Source: Hungatella sp. UBA3048 (GTDB taxonomy: Bacteria; Bacillota; Clostridia; Lachnospirales; Lachnospiraceae). Taken from it: 64,000 nucleotides of DNA. A program made the translations under genes and the position numbers. Below the pieces are notes generated by a model that saw only the letters and a program-made list of their open reading frames with translations, had not been told where the DNA came from and ran no database searches. Below are positions 8,328 to 17,128 of this stretch, piece by piece (position 1 is the stretch's first letter; every line of letters begins with the position of its first letter). The DNA is taken from contig DFCS01000015.1 of the NCBI GenBank assembly GCA_002367105.1, positions 1 through 64,000 of the forward strand, in the 5' to 3' direction.

Positions 8328-8675
8328 TCAGTAATTCATTCTCTTGATAATTCGAATTAGAGGCAGGACCTTACGCCATAAAGACTGCCATTGGTAACTG
8401 TAGAAGGGTTCCCTTCGCATTGCACATCAATTATAATACTTAAACTTTCTTTTATATTTCTGTATTTACTTGTTAAATTTTAATCATTATTATTTGTTTA
8501 AGTTATTTTCAAATAGAGTACCTAACATTTCAAATATATCAAGCAAAGCCAGACAGCCTATCTAAAAAAGTTTTATATTGACATAACTAAAAAGCCAGTA
8601 CAAGCTATTTATCAAAGATAAAATCAAATATTACATAATTCTCTGTATTTTAAGAAGGTCTATTAAATTAAAAGT
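8328..8675. other. Rearrangement scar upstream of the radical SAM remnant
   Basis: About 350 bp with no intact gene. Between 8328 and ~8422 the minus strand stays in the same frame as the radical SAM remnant for ~31 codons before the TGA, but the peptide is not radical SAM-like. It includes a GAAGGG/CCCTTC hairpin near 8404-8418. The rest (8430-8670) is very AT-rich with nothing recognisable. This is probably the junction where the acquired cluster meets the core chromosome. Confidence 0.45.
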
Positions 8676-8705
8676 GCCCCTGGTAATCATACACTCACCA
8701 GGGGC
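8676..8705 (-). terminator. Terminator of the hdr-flx-tfr operon
   Basis: A perfect 9-bp stem, GCCCCTGGT (8676-8684) with ACCAGGGGC (8697-8705), followed on the minus strand by an A/T-rich tail. It lies downstream of the last operon gene and of the glnQ-like remnant. Confidence 0.7.
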
Positions 8706-8716
8706 GCTGTCATTTT

Positions 8717-8896
8717 AAAGCACCTTACTAAAAAATAATTTAATCTATCATTCTTAGAGTTGCAGAAAAACTTATTTGCTTCGTTTACTTCCAGGAAATA
8801 GCAATTCATGAACATAACATGGATTGTTATTTCTCTGGCAGAGCCCTTTTAGTGAATAATCCTGACGATGGTCCTCCACTCCTTAGTCAACTCCCT
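8717..8896 (-). pseudogene. Decayed 3' end of a glnQ-type amino-acid ABC ATPase
   Basis: The minus-strand translation aligns end to end with the last ~60 residues of the intact ATPase at 35066-35815 (REL, GxAREx, VMFM, YFLExNExNxFF, NDRL). It has an in-frame TAA, a one-codon deletion and a frameshift just before the shared stop region. DNA similarity continues past the stop (TTTAAAGCACCTTACT in both places). It is a relic of a duplicated transporter gene and cannot be functional. Confidence 0.8.
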
Positions 8897-8926
8897 GCCT
8901 CCTGAGAACATAAAATGGCAATACTT

Positions 8927-10039
8927 TTATTCAAATGGGAACAGGTACTGGCTTAGTCCCAGTTCATCCCTGATCTTAATAAGTTCTTTCTGCACTGCAT
9001 CATTGATCGGCACTCCGCTTTTTTTACGTTCCTGCCATACCAGATATTCCTTCTCACCTGCCGTATAAATGTGATCTTCCCCAGGAGCTTTGACAGAACC
9101 GCGAAGATCCCGGAGAATATCGCCGCATGTCTTTTTAAAAGAATCCAGGCCCATAAAGGCTTCCGTATCAATGGCAATGAAGAAGTGGCCTAAGTGGAAT
9201 GGAACCTTTTCTCCCTGTTCCCCGATGCCGGTTAAGGCTCTTAAGAAATTTCCCTGCTGCAAAGCTGCGGAAAGAATTTCAACTACAGTGGCATAGCCAT
9301 ATCCCTTGTAGCCTGCCAGTTCTTCTCCGATTCCGCCTAAAGGTGCAAGGGCCGCTTTTCCCGTATTTAAGTCAGAAAGAATCTGGTCTGAATTCGTCTG
9401 GGGCTGCCCATCCCGTCCGATAACCATACCGGAAGGAGTGGACTTTCCGATACGGGAATAGTATTCGATCCTGCCTCTCTGGGTAATGGAAGTCGCACAG
9501 TCCAGCACAAAGGGGAATTCCTCATCCGTAGGCATACCAAAGGTAAGAGGATTCGTTCCCAGCATATTTTCCACGCCAAAGGTAGGCGCAATGGAAGGCC
9601 TTGCATTGGTTCCTGTAATTCCGATACAGCCTGCCTGGGAAGCCATGGTCGCATAATAGCCTGCAATGCCGTAATGGGTGGAATTACGGGCAACCACCAT
9701 GCCCATGCCATATTCTTTGGCTTTCTCAATGGCCATATTCATGGATTTTACGCCGATTACCTGGCCCATGCCGTCATGGCCGTCCACTACTGCCGTGGTT
9801 TTTGTTTCCTTTACTATCTCAAAATTTGTCACCGGGTTCTGGATACCTGCTTTGATACGGTCCAGATAAATGGGTTTAAAGCGGTTTACTCCATGAGATT
9901 CAATTCCCCTCTTGTCAGACTCCAGCAATACATCCGCACAAACTTTCGCATCTTCTTCCGGAATCCCATACCCCTTAAATGCATCCACTACAAAATCCGT
10001 AATTGTCTTCCAATCCACAACGTTTGTTTTGGTTCCCAT
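8927..10039 (-). CDS. Malate/L-lactate dehydrogenase family (Ldh_2, COG2055) oxidoreductase
   Basis: 370 residues of the NAD(P)-dependent Ldh_2/MdhG family, which has its own fold distinct from classical MDH. Visible landmarks are the N-terminal helical domain with GIESHGVNR (the catalytic His region), ARNSTHYGIAGYY, GTNPLTFGMP and the C-terminal GHFFIAID. It likely interconverts malate and oxaloacetate, or a related 2-hydroxyacid pair, in the cytoplasm. As the last gene of the fumarase/fumarate reductase operon, malate is the most sensible substrate, giving oxaloacetate-malate-fumarate-succinate. The start has AGGAGG 8 nt upstream. The ~99-bp gap to the fumarase beta gene shows no terminator. 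Substrate specificity cannot be fixed from sequence. Confidence 0.82.
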   Translation of the reverse strand: MGTKTNVVDWKTITDFVVDAFKGYGIPEEDAKVCADVLLESDKRGIESHGVNRFKPIYLDRIKAGIQNPVTNFEIVKETKTTAVVDGHDGMGQVIGVKSMNMAIEKAKEYGMGMVVARNSTHYGIAGYYATMASQAGCIGITGTNARPSIAPTFGVENMLGTNPLTFGMPTDEEFPFVLDCATSITQRGRIEYYSRIGKSTPSGMVIGRDGQPQTNSDQILSDLNTGKAALAPLGGIGEELAGYKGYGYATVVEILSAALQQGNFLRALTGIGEQGEKVPFHLGHFFIAIDTEAFMGLDSFKKTCGDILRDLRGSVKAPGEDHIYTAGEKEYLVWQERKKSGVPINDAVQKELIKIRDELGLSQYLFPFE

Positions 10040-10138
10040 AATTACCTCCTGTATTTTTTAATTTTTATTTAAAAACATTGGTTCCCATATGACGGAAACC
10101 GCTGTTTTTTCATCAAAAGGTGCTGCAAGTAGCTTCAA

Positions 10139-10696
10139 TCACTTTCTTGACTTTAAATAAGCATTTTTCCCATCTTCATAGAGATTATTACCTTCGCAGT
10201 CGATTACAACCACCAAAGGCATTTCTTCTACGTAAAGTTTGCACAAAGCTTCTGCTCCCAAATCCTCATAAGCGATGGGTTCCAGCTTTTTAATGCATTT
10301 GGCAAGCAACGCTCCTGCTCCCCCGATGGCGCCAAAGTAAACACCGTAATACTTCTTTATTGCTTCCACCACGTCCGGCTGCCTGGCTCCTTTTCCTATC
10401 ATTCCTCTGGCTCCAACGGATATCATAGTGGGAGCATAGGCGTCCATCCGGCCGCTGGTAGTAGGGCCTGCGGATCCGATTACCTGGCCCGGCTTTGCAG
10501 GCGTAGGACCCACGTAGTAAATCGTGGCATCCATGGGATCAAAGGGCAGCTTCTCCCCTTTTGCCAGAGTCTCACACATACGCTTATGCCCGGCGTCCCT
10601 GGAAGTGTAGATATCACCGGTCAGATAAACCGTATCTCCTGCGTGAAGGGTTTTCGATAATTCTCTTGTCAAAGGCAGTGTTATATGCTTTATCAT
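10139..10696 (-). CDS. Class I fumarate hydratase (or tartrate dehydratase) beta subunit
   Basis: 185 residues matching the C-terminal domain of Fe-S dependent class I fumarases: LHAGDTVYLTG near the start, then the GPTPAKPGQVIGSAGPTT substrate-binding loop, GKG and the GGAGALLAKCIK segment. It pairs with the alpha subunit 92 bp upstream to hydrate fumarate to malate or the reverse. I place the start at the MIKHITLPL Met (10696), with GGAG upstream; the longer frame's extra 27 residues read like leader sequence. Tartrate dehydratase has the same two-subunit layout, but the neighbouring fumarate reductase favours fumarase. Confidence 0.88.
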   Translation of the reverse strand: MIKHITLPLTRELSKTLHAGDTVYLTGDIYTSRDAGHKRMCETLAKGEKLPFDPMDATIYYVGPTPAKPGQVIGSAGPTTSGRMDAYAPTMISVGARGMIGKGARQPDVVEAIKKYYGVYFGAIGGAGALLAKCIKKLEPIAYEDLGAEALCKLYVEEMPLVVVIDCEGNNLYEDGKNAYLKSRK

Positions 10697-10788
10697 TTTT
10701 ATCTCCAATCCGCCGCTGACGCCTGCGGCACGAAAAAGTAAGGAAAAGCGGCGTGCGTCTTTCACCGTTTGAGTCATTTAAAAGACAT

Positions 10789-11631
10789 TCAGACTACTTC
10801 CGTTTTATGGCGTGTCACATGACAGTTTATATTGATGGCACAGGGCATGCCCGCGATATGGGTAGGCATGGTTTCAATGTTTATCCCAATGGCAGTGGTC
10901 TTTCCTCCAAAGCCCTGAGGGCCGATTCCCAGAAGGTTGATCTTTTCCAGCATCTCCTTTTCCAGATCTGCATAGTAAGGATCCGGATGGGAGGAATCCA
11001 AATCTCTCATCAAAGCCTTTTTCGCCAAGAGGGCTGCCTTATCAAAGCTGCCACCAATCCCTACACCCACTACGATGGGAGGACAGGGATTGGGGCCGGC
11101 GGCGGTTACGGTTTCCAGAATAAAATCCTTGATTCCCTGAAGTCCTGCAGAAGGCTTAAACATGCGGAGTGCACTCATGTTCTCGCTTCCAAAACCCTTG
11201 GGTCCTACCGTAATTTTCACCTGGTCTCCCGGAACGATTTCCGTATAGATTAAAGCCGGAGTGTTATCCCCTGTATTTCCCCGCCTTACCGGATCTTTTA
11301 CGACAGATTTTCTTAAAAATCCCTTTTCGTAGCCTCTGCGCACACCTTCATTGATTGCTTCGGCCAAATCCCCGTCAATTAAGTGGACATCCTGGCCGAT
11401 CTCCAGAAAAACACAGGCCATGCCCGTATCCTGACAGATGGGAACATCTTCCCTTTCTGCGATTTCAAAGTTCTCGATAATATTGTCAAGAACTCCGGCG
11501 GCAATGTCCCAGTCCTCACAGGCGCGGCAGGTTTTGATCGCCTTCTTCACGTCTTCCGGTAAGTACTGATTTGCATCAATGCACAGCTTTTCTACTACGT
11601 CGATCAATGTCTTTACTGATATTTCTCTCAT
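10789..11631 (-). CDS. Class I fumarate hydratase (or tartrate dehydratase) alpha subunit
   Basis: 280 residues, the usual length for the separate alpha subunit, which carries the catalytic [4Fe-4S] cluster. Three conserved Cys positions are visible: CQDTGMACVF, NPCPPIVVGVGIGG and CHVTRHK near the end. It makes a heterodimer with the beta subunit and interconverts malate and fumarate. The start is at MREISVKTL (11631), preceded by GGAGGAAAAT; the longer open frame runs into the fumarate reductase gene. The gap to that gene is 13 bp, so one transcript is likely. The exposed cluster makes the enzyme oxygen-sensitive, consistent with an anaerobe. Confidence 0.88.
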   Translation of the reverse strand: MREISVKTLIDVVEKLCIDANQYLPEDVKKAIKTCRACEDWDIAAGVLDNIIENFEIAEREDVPICQDTGMACVFLEIGQDVHLIDGDLAEAINEGVRRGYEKGFLRKSVVKDPVRRGNTGDNTPALIYTEIVPGDQVKITVGPKGFGSENMSALRMFKPSAGLQGIKDFILETVTAAGPNPCPPIVVGVGIGGSFDKAALLAKKALMRDLDSSHPDPYYADLEKEMLEKINLLGIGPQGFGGKTTAIGINIETMPTHIAGMPCAININCHVTRHKTEVV

Positions 11632-11644
11632 ATTTTCCTCCTTC

Positions 11645-13246
11645 TTATAGCTGTCCCGCTGTTCTGGCATACTTTGGTAAAAGCAGCGGGGAAATTTTAT
11701 CCGTAACAATACCGGCCCTTTGGCACTCCTCTTCCATCTCTCTTATATGTGATAAAGTCAGCTTTCCTATATGTACGTCTTTCACGCGCCTGGCCGCGCA
11801 TATTCCGGCATTGCGGCCAAAAACAATAATATCCAGAAGAGAATTCCCCATAAGACGGTTCCTTCCGTGTATTCCTCCCACCGCTTCTCCTGCCACATAT
11901 AAGTTCTCTATGGTACTCTGGCAATCCGCTCCGATCTCGATTCCGCCGTTTTGATAGTGGAGGGTAGGATAGATAAGTATGGGGGTTTTTCTCATATCGA
12001 TTTCATATTTTAAATACATGCGGAGCATTCCTGGAAGACGCTTTTCCAGAGTTCCTTTCCCATGAATCAAATCGATCATGGGAGTATCCAGCCAGATCCC
12101 CTTTCCAAGAGGAGTGACGACTCCTTTCCCGTTTGCACACTCTCTGATAATGGAGGCGGCAGACACATCCCTGGTCTCCAATGGGTGCATAAAAGCCTCA
12201 CCCCCGGCATTGACTAACATGGCGCCTAAGGAACGGACCTTTTCCGTAACCAAAGCCCCATAAATCTGCTCCGGAAAAGCAACTCCAGTGGGGTGGTACT
12301 GAAGGGTGTCCTGATAGAGAAGCTTTGCCCCTGCCCGGTAAGCCAAAACCAGGCCGTCAGCCGTGGCGCCGTAGTGGTTGGAGGTAGGAAATCCCTGATA
12401 GTGGAGCCGTCCGGCTCCCCCTGTGGCCAGGATAACGGTTTTAGCCCTGGCTGTCAGAAGCTCTCCTGTTTCCATATTCATAAGGACTGCTCCCGCCGCT
12501 TTTCCCTCCTCATCTAAAATGAGTTCAATGGCAGAGGTATAATCAGCCACGGATATCGGGAGGTTTAATACTTCATCCCGAAGCACTCTCATGATTTCCG
12601 CACCTGTATAGTCAGCCGCAGCGTGCATACGCTTTCTGGAAGTACCGCCGCCGTGGGTGGTAATCATGCTACCGTCTTTGTCCTTGTCAAACATCACTCC
12701 CAGCTCATTTAACCATTTAAGGGCCTCCGGAGCTTCCATGACCAGTTTTTTCAAAAGCTGGGGCCGGTTGGCAAAATGTCCCCCTCCTAAGGCGTCTAAG
12801 TAATGGATCTGGGGAGAATCGTTCTCTTTGTCTGCAGCCTGGATCCCGCCTTCCGCCATCATGGTGTTGGCATCCCCCAGACGGAGCTTCGTGACGATCA
12901 ACACCTCTGCCCCTGCCTTGGAAGCCTCAATGGCAGCTGCACAGCCTGCCCCCCCTCCTCCGATGATCAGAACGTCCGTATCGTAATCCGGAGATGATAA
13001 ATCCACGTCAGTGTCTTTGATCCGGCTCCTGGCCTGCAAAAGAACTCCCAGTTCCCTGGGCACCTTTTCTCCCTTATTGGGGCCTGCCTTCAGTCTGACA
13101 AACTCTTCCTCTTTATAATCCGGATGATAGGCTTTCAGCAGCTTTTCCTTTTCCTCGGCCGTCATTCTCCTGGGCTCTGTCCCCATCCGCTCTTTTCTGG
13201 TGGCCTCGACCTTTTTTACGGAATCCATCATCTTGGCTGTAAACAT
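11645..13246 (-). CDS. tfrA: Fumarate reductase flavoprotein, TfrA-like
   Basis: 533 residues of the FrdA/SdhA superfamily. After an ~85-residue N-terminal helical extension comes the FAD site IIGGGGAGCAAAIEA, then DANTMMAEGGIQAA, THGGGTSRKR, the HPTG catalytic loop (QYHPTGVAF), the SxRGLGAMLVN-like region and GIHGRNRLMGNSLLD. The His that tethers FAD covalently in SdhA/FrdA is absent (DANTMMAEGG), as in cytosolic thiol:fumarate reductases. No membrane anchor gene is present. It should reduce fumarate to succinate with electrons from the adjacent iron-sulfur subunit. An operon-internal AGGAGG precedes the start, 11 bp after tfrB. L-aspartate oxidase is the main look-alike but does not fit the context. 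Confidence 0.85.
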   Translation of the reverse strand: MFTAKMMDSVKKVEATRKERMGTEPRRMTAEEKEKLLKAYHPDYKEEEFVRLKAGPNKGEKVPRELGVLLQARSRIKDTDVDLSSPDYDTDVLIIGGGGAGCAAAIEASKAGAEVLIVTKLRLGDANTMMAEGGIQAADKENDSPQIHYLDALGGGHFANRPQLLKKLVMEAPEALKWLNELGVMFDKDKDGSMITTHGGGTSRKRMHAAADYTGAEIMRVLRDEVLNLPISVADYTSAIELILDEEGKAAGAVLMNMETGELLTARAKTVILATGGAGRLHYQGFPTSNHYGATADGLVLAYRAGAKLLYQDTLQYHPTGVAFPEQIYGALVTEKVRSLGAMLVNAGGEAFMHPLETRDVSAASIIRECANGKGVVTPLGKGIWLDTPMIDLIHGKGTLEKRLPGMLRMYLKYEIDMRKTPILIYPTLHYQNGGIEIGADCQSTIENLYVAGEAVGGIHGRNRLMGNSLLDIIVFGRNAGICAARRVKDVHIGKLTLSHIREMEEECQRAGIVTDKISPLLLPKYARTAGQL

Positions 13247-13257
13247 GTCTATTCCTC

Positions 13258-13932
13258 CTACTTTTCGATTTCCCTGGTATTATAAAGATTTTTCAGTTCT
13301 TCCAGGGGTTTTGCCATGATCGCTTCGATCAGCTCCGTAAAATCACCGGCCTCTACCTCTCTTACCCGGTTGGTTAAGTGTCTTGCCTCCGGAGCCAGAT
13401 ATTTTCCGGTGATCCGTCTGGCTAAAAGGCCCACCTGGGGATGGGAAATCCCGGCCGGACACCTGGAAGAACAGATCCCGCACATCACACAGTCAAAGGA
13501 CTCTTCCGCACACTTTTCCAATTCCCCTCTCTGGGCATATGCGATGTACTGCATGGTGTCAAGACCCTGGGGACAGCTCTTGGTACAGGCTGCACACCCG
13601 ATGCACTTGTAGATTTCCGGATACAGCTCCATCATGACCTGTTCATTGACCGGAACCTTGCTTATGTCATAAACCTCTTTTACCAGTGGGAAAAAGGGAA
13701 GGGTCGCCACATACATATTTTCCCGGACCTGGGTCTGACAGGCCAGACAGGTCTTTAATTCCCTGTCTCCTTTGATACGGTAAATCGTTGCACAGGCTCC
13801 GCAGAAACCGCACCTGCAGCCGCAGCCCCGCACAAGCTGGTATCCTGCGTATTCCATTGCTCCCATTATGGTTAAATTGGACGGAACCGTATATTTTTTA
13901 CCGAACAGATAAACAGTAATCATATCATTCAT
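13258..13932 (-). CDS. tfrB: Fumarate reductase iron-sulfur subunit, TfrB-like (short form)
   Basis: 224 residues. The N-terminal plant-type [2Fe-2S] domain carries CGCRCGFCGAC plus a later Cys (LKTCLACQ), and two [4Fe-4S] motifs, CIGCAACTKSCP and CVMCGICSSRCP, follow. Archaeal TfrB carries in addition a C-terminal CCG domain that reduces the CoM-CoB disulfide. That domain is absent here, while a separate HdrB with two CCG motifs sits in the same operon. The protein is therefore best read as the electron wire between the Hdr/Flx proteins and TfrA. AGGAGG sits 7 nt before the ATG. Confidence 0.82.
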   Translation of the reverse strand: MNDMITVYLFGKKYTVPSNLTIMGAMEYAGYQLVRGCGCRCGFCGACATIYRIKGDRELKTCLACQTQVRENMYVATLPFFPLVKEVYDISKVPVNEQVMMELYPEIYKCIGCAACTKSCPQGLDTMQYIAYAQRGELEKCAEESFDCVMCGICSSRCPAGISHPQVGLLARRITGKYLAPEARHLTNRVREVEAGDFTELIEAIMAKPLEELKNLYNTREIEK

Positions 13933-13943
13933 TGGTCAACCTC

Positions 13944-14777
13944 CTAATATTCAGAGGGCAGGACGCCCAATTCATCATAACGGAACACCGGTCCATCCTT
14001 GCAGACATACTTAGAGCCTATGTTGCAGCGTCCGCATTTACCCACTCCGCATTTCATCTTAAGTTCCATGGTCGTATAGATTTCAGTACTGGCAAATCCC
14101 ATTTCTTCCAGTGCCTGAAGCACATATTTTATCATTACAGGCGGACCGCAGACCAAAGCGGTTCTGTCTTTTGAAAATTTCAGCTCCCTGACATAATCAG
14201 GCACAAAGGCCACGTTTCCTTCCCAGGCTTCTTCCGCCCGGTCAATGGTCAGATGAACACGGAAGCCCTCCACGTTTGACCAGTCTTTCTTCATTTCTTC
14301 TAAATCCACCAGATCCTCTGCCGAACGGGCTCCGTAAACAATGTCCACCAAGCCGTAATCCGACCGGTTATCAATGACATAATGAATCACAGACCGCAGT
14401 GGTGCGATTCCGATCCCCCCGGCGATAAAGAGCAGGTTCTTTCCTTTTAAATCCGTATCAACGGGAAAGTAATTGCCATAAGGTCCACGCAGGGCAATTT
14501 CCTGCCCCTCTTCCATCTGGTGGAGCCAGTCGGTGAGGCAGCCGCATTTTTTAATGGAAAACTCCATGTAATCCCGGTTGGTGGGTGAGGAAGTGATGGA
14601 AAACATGGCTTCCCCAACTCCCGGAATAGACAGCATGGCACATTGTCCCGGCATATGTTCAAAGGGTTTTCTGCCCTCTGACCCATTTACGCGGAAGGTT
14701 TTCACATCCGGTGTATCTCTTCTTACATCTGTAATCACGCCGATTCCCGGAATCAATACATTGGTTCTGTTACTCAT
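13944..14777 (-). CDS. flxA: FlxA-like NAD(P)H:flavin oxidoreductase subunit
   Basis: 277 residues of the ferredoxin-NADP reductase fold as found in sulfhydrogenase gamma/PyrK-type proteins. An FAD-binding barrel contains EHMPGQCAML and FSITSSP, an NAD-binding domain contains FIAGGIGIAPLRSVI and ALVCGPPVM, and a C-terminal [2Fe-2S] site has MKCGVGKCGRCN plus a later Cys. It takes electrons from NADH (or NADPH) and passes them to HdrA through the Flx iron-sulfur subunits. The start at MSNRT (14777) has GGAGGAAACG upstream and overlaps flxB by 8 bp. The order flxDCBA next to hdrBCA matches FlxABCD-HdrABC systems of anaerobes. Confidence 0.85.
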   Translation of the reverse strand: MSNRTNVLIPGIGVITDVRRDTPDVKTFRVNGSEGRKPFEHMPGQCAMLSIPGVGEAMFSITSSPTNRDYMEFSIKKCGCLTDWLHQMEEGQEIALRGPYGNYFPVDTDLKGKNLLFIAGGIGIAPLRSVIHYVIDNRSDYGLVDIVYGARSAEDLVDLEEMKKDWSNVEGFRVHLTIDRAEEAWEGNVAFVPDYVRELKFSKDRTALVCGPPVMIKYVLQALEEMGFASTEIYTTMELKMKCGVGKCGRCNIGSKYVCKDGPVFRYDELGVLPSEY

Positions 14778-15816
14778 CGTTTCCTCCTTCGGCGTCTGAC
14801 TCTCCAAGAGCTTTTATCACTCTGACAATATTTAAGGAAGACGGACATTTGCGCAGACACCTTCCACAACCCACACAGGAATATACTCCGCCGTTATTTT
14901 CCGGAAAATATACCAGCTTATGCATGAATCTCTGGCGGAACCGCTGCATTTGGCTGTTTCTGTTATTCCCATGGGACATCTCCGTAAAACCCGGATACAT
15001 GCAGGAATCCCAGCAGCGGAACTTCCTGATTTCATGGCCTGCGTCATAGTCGCACATATCATAGCACTGGCAGGTAGGACATAGAAACGTACAGATCCCG
15101 CAGCCTAAGCAGGTGTCGGATAAGGTTTCCCATTGTTCCGACTCAAATAAATCCATGGCGGTATCCGGATGCTCAAACCGTCCCAGGCTCAGATCCCTAA
15201 GGGGCAGAGCTTCCAGCTTTTTCCGGATCCTTGCTTTCTGCTCTTCTGCTTTTTTGCGGTCCCCCTCCTCAAACAAATCTTCGACTAATTCCGTTAATGC
15301 CTCTCCCTTTTCGGTCAGGCTTTTCCAGTAGATTTCTCCGTCCGCGATCCAGACGGACACATCTCCTCCCGGCCAGGCAGGATCGATGCCAAAGGTTTGG
15401 CAAAAGCAGGTGTCTTCCGGATTCTCACAGGCCAGAGCCACCACATATCCATTCCTTCTCTTGGACTCATAGCAGGAATCGCAGGGCGAGCTTAGGAATA
15501 CCCGGTCCAGGATCTCAAAGCTTCTCCGGTCGCAGGCTCTTACACCAAAATAAACAGAGCTGATTTCCTCCGCTTCTTCGGGAGAGATGGAAAGACTTCC
15601 CTCTTCTCTGCGGGCACGGTATAACGTTTCCGACTGGGGAAAGAAAAAGGACTTGGGTGCATGATCAGTCAAAAGAGTATCAAGACATACGGTATCTCCC
15701 TCTTTCCATGGAAAGAACGAGACACTCCCCGCCTTTTCCATGGGAGCAAATAACTGGTGTTCCTTTGAAAGTTCCAGTAAAAGCTCGTCAAGACGTTTCA
15801 ATGGCATTTTTAACAT
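14770..15816 (-). CDS. flxB: FlxB-like iron-sulfur subunit
   Basis: 348 residues of the 4Fe-4S dicluster family related to sulfhydrogenase beta subunits. The N-terminal ~200 residues contain dispersed Cys (CDSCYES, CENPEDTCFC), and the C-terminal part has two ferredoxin motifs, CLGCGICTFLCPTC and CVGCGRCLRKCPSS. It likely wires FlxA to the other Fe-S subunits in the cytoplasmic complex. The start overlaps the flxC stop as TAATG, and the stop overlaps the flxA start, so the proteins are made in fixed ratio. Confidence 0.8.
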   Translation of the reverse strand: MLKMPLKRLDELLLELSKEHQLFAPMEKAGSVSFFPWKEGDTVCLDTLLTDHAPKSFFFPQSETLYRARREEGSLSISPEEAEEISSVYFGVRACDRRSFEILDRVFLSSPCDSCYESKRRNGYVVALACENPEDTCFCQTFGIDPAWPGGDVSVWIADGEIYWKSLTEKGEALTELVEDLFEEGDRKKAEEQKARIRKKLEALPLRDLSLGRFEHPDTAMDLFESEQWETLSDTCLGCGICTFLCPTCQCYDMCDYDAGHEIRKFRCWDSCMYPGFTEMSHGNNRNSQMQRFRQRFMHKLVYFPENNGGVYSCVGCGRCLRKCPSSLNIVRVIKALGESDAEGGNDE

Positions 15817-16691
15817 TAAGATACACCACCTTTCCCGTATACGGCCGAAACTTCCGGATCAGACTCCTTAAACTCCGTTAACGGAGATCTGGCTTCAGGA
15901 TTTTCTCCTGCCTGATAGGCTCCGTAGCGTTCATTAATCTCCTCAATCATTTTCCGGTTAAGAAGATAGAGAGGAATGTTCTGGGGACAGACCCGGCTGC
16001 ATTCCCCGCAGTCCGTGCACCTTCCCGCCACGTGGAAGGCTCTTATGATATGAAACAGATTTTCTTCAAAAGCATCGGAATTGGCCTTTGCCTCTATTCC
16101 GGAATCCCGGTTGTCAAACACGCATTTGATGCAGCTGCAGGCAGGACATACGTTGCGGCAGGCATTGCAGCGGATGCATTTGGAAAGCTGTCCACGCCAG
16201 AATGCAAAACGTTCTTCTGCAGTCATCTGGTTTAATTTCTCTTCTTCACCGGAGGGAACCGGAGCCGGAACGGTCAGATCCGATTCTATGATCTGGTCGG
16301 AGGCTTTGAAATCATTGCCCTTACAGGAAAGGCATTTAAAGAGAAGACCCTTTTCATCCCTCATTCCGCCGCAGGGAACACCCAGAATATAAACCTTTTC
16401 CCGTTTTACCCGATTCTCCGATAAAAGCTGGTTAAATCCGTATGTATCGCAGGGCTTTAAAAGGACCAGTACCTTTCCTTCCTTTTCCATTTCTTTTATC
16501 AGGAATTTGCTTAAATTTACACCGCAGTGCTCATTGTAAACAAGACGGGAAATACGTTCCCGGCTCCGGATCAGGGCGGGAGCCGCATCATAGTCAAAGA
16601 GTCCTTTTTCCCATGCCAGAATCCGGTTTACCTCTCCATCATCCCAGAGCTTTTTACACGTTTCTTTTATGGTCTTTTCTATGGCATGCAT
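15816..16691 (-). CDS. flxC: FlxC-like iron-sulfur subunit
   Basis: 291 residues. The middle section resembles FrhB/FlxC-type proteins (KPCDTYGFNQLL, YILGVPCGGM, FKCLSCKG), and the C-terminal part has two 4Fe-4S motifs, CIRCNACRNVCPAC with a following CIKC, and CTDCGECSRVCP. It is expected to relay electrons between FlxA/B and MvhD-HdrA. The start at MHAIEK (16691) overlaps the flxD stop by 13 bp; the longer frame upstream is out of place inside flxD. Confidence 0.78.
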   Translation of the reverse strand: MHAIEKTIKETCKKLWDDGEVNRILAWEKGLFDYDAAPALIRSRERISRLVYNEHCGVNLSKFLIKEMEKEGKVLVLLKPCDTYGFNQLLSENRVKREKVYILGVPCGGMRDEKGLLFKCLSCKGNDFKASDQIIESDLTVPAPVPSGEEEKLNQMTAEERFAFWRGQLSKCIRCNACRNVCPACSCIKCVFDNRDSGIEAKANSDAFEENLFHIIRAFHVAGRCTDCGECSRVCPQNIPLYLLNRKMIEEINERYGAYQAGENPEARSPLTEFKESDPEVSAVYGKGGVS

Positions 16692-17128
16692 CGTAAATCC
16701 CTCAGCTTTCTGTTTGGTCCCAGTTCTTTTATCGTCTGGGTGAAGGCATTCATGGTCGCAGAGAACTTGGCACCCTCTGCTGCGGAAATCCATTCCACCC
16801 TGGTTCTTTCCCTTTCGATTCCCAGGTAGTCCAGCATGTCAAACAAAAGGGCCATCCTTCTTCTGGTATAGTAATTGCCTGTGGAATAATGGCAGTCACC
16901 CGGATGGCAGCCGGCTAAGATCACACCATCTGCCCCCTTTTCAAAGGCCCTTAACAGGAATAAGGGATTCACCCTGCAGGAACAGGGAACCCGGATAATC
17001 TTTACTTCTGCCGGATAGGAAGAGCGGCTGGAACCCGCCAGATCGGCCCCTGCATAGCTGCACCAGTTGCAGCAAAATGCCAGGATGAGAGGCCGGAACT
17101 CCTTGTTGCTGTTATCTTCTATCTGCAT
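16679..17128 (-). CDS. flxD: MvhD/FlxD family iron-sulfur protein
   Basis: 149 residues of the MvhD family, which binds one [2Fe-2S] cluster and joins HdrA to an electron-donating module. Visible are FCCNWCSYAGAD near the N-terminus, VPCSCRVNP and GCHPGDCHY, all diagnostic of the family. The start at MQIEDN (17128) overlaps the hdrA stop by 10 bp. In methanogens MvhD links hydrogenase to HdrABC. Here no hydrogenase is present and the Flx subunits take that place, so NAD(P)H is the likely donor. Confidence 0.88.
   Translation of the reverse strand: MQIEDNSNKEFRPLILAFCCNWCSYAGADLAGSSRSSYPAEVKIIRVPCSCRVNPLFLLRAFEKGADGVILAGCHPGDCHYSTGNYYTRRRMALLFDMLDYLGIERERTRVEWISAAEGAKFSATMNAFTQTIKELGPNRKLRDLRCMP

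Noticed and set aside
8380..8425. Possible riboswitch-like sequence (GAAGGG...CCCTTC with nearby conserved-looking bases) before the radical SAM remnant
   Set aside because: I compared it in mind with the cobalamin riboswitch because of the B12-type enzyme, but the core boxes are not present in the right order.
9367..9729. 120-codon frame inside the malate/lactate dehydrogenase gene
   Set aside because: Alternative frame of a clearly coding gene, low-complexity composition.
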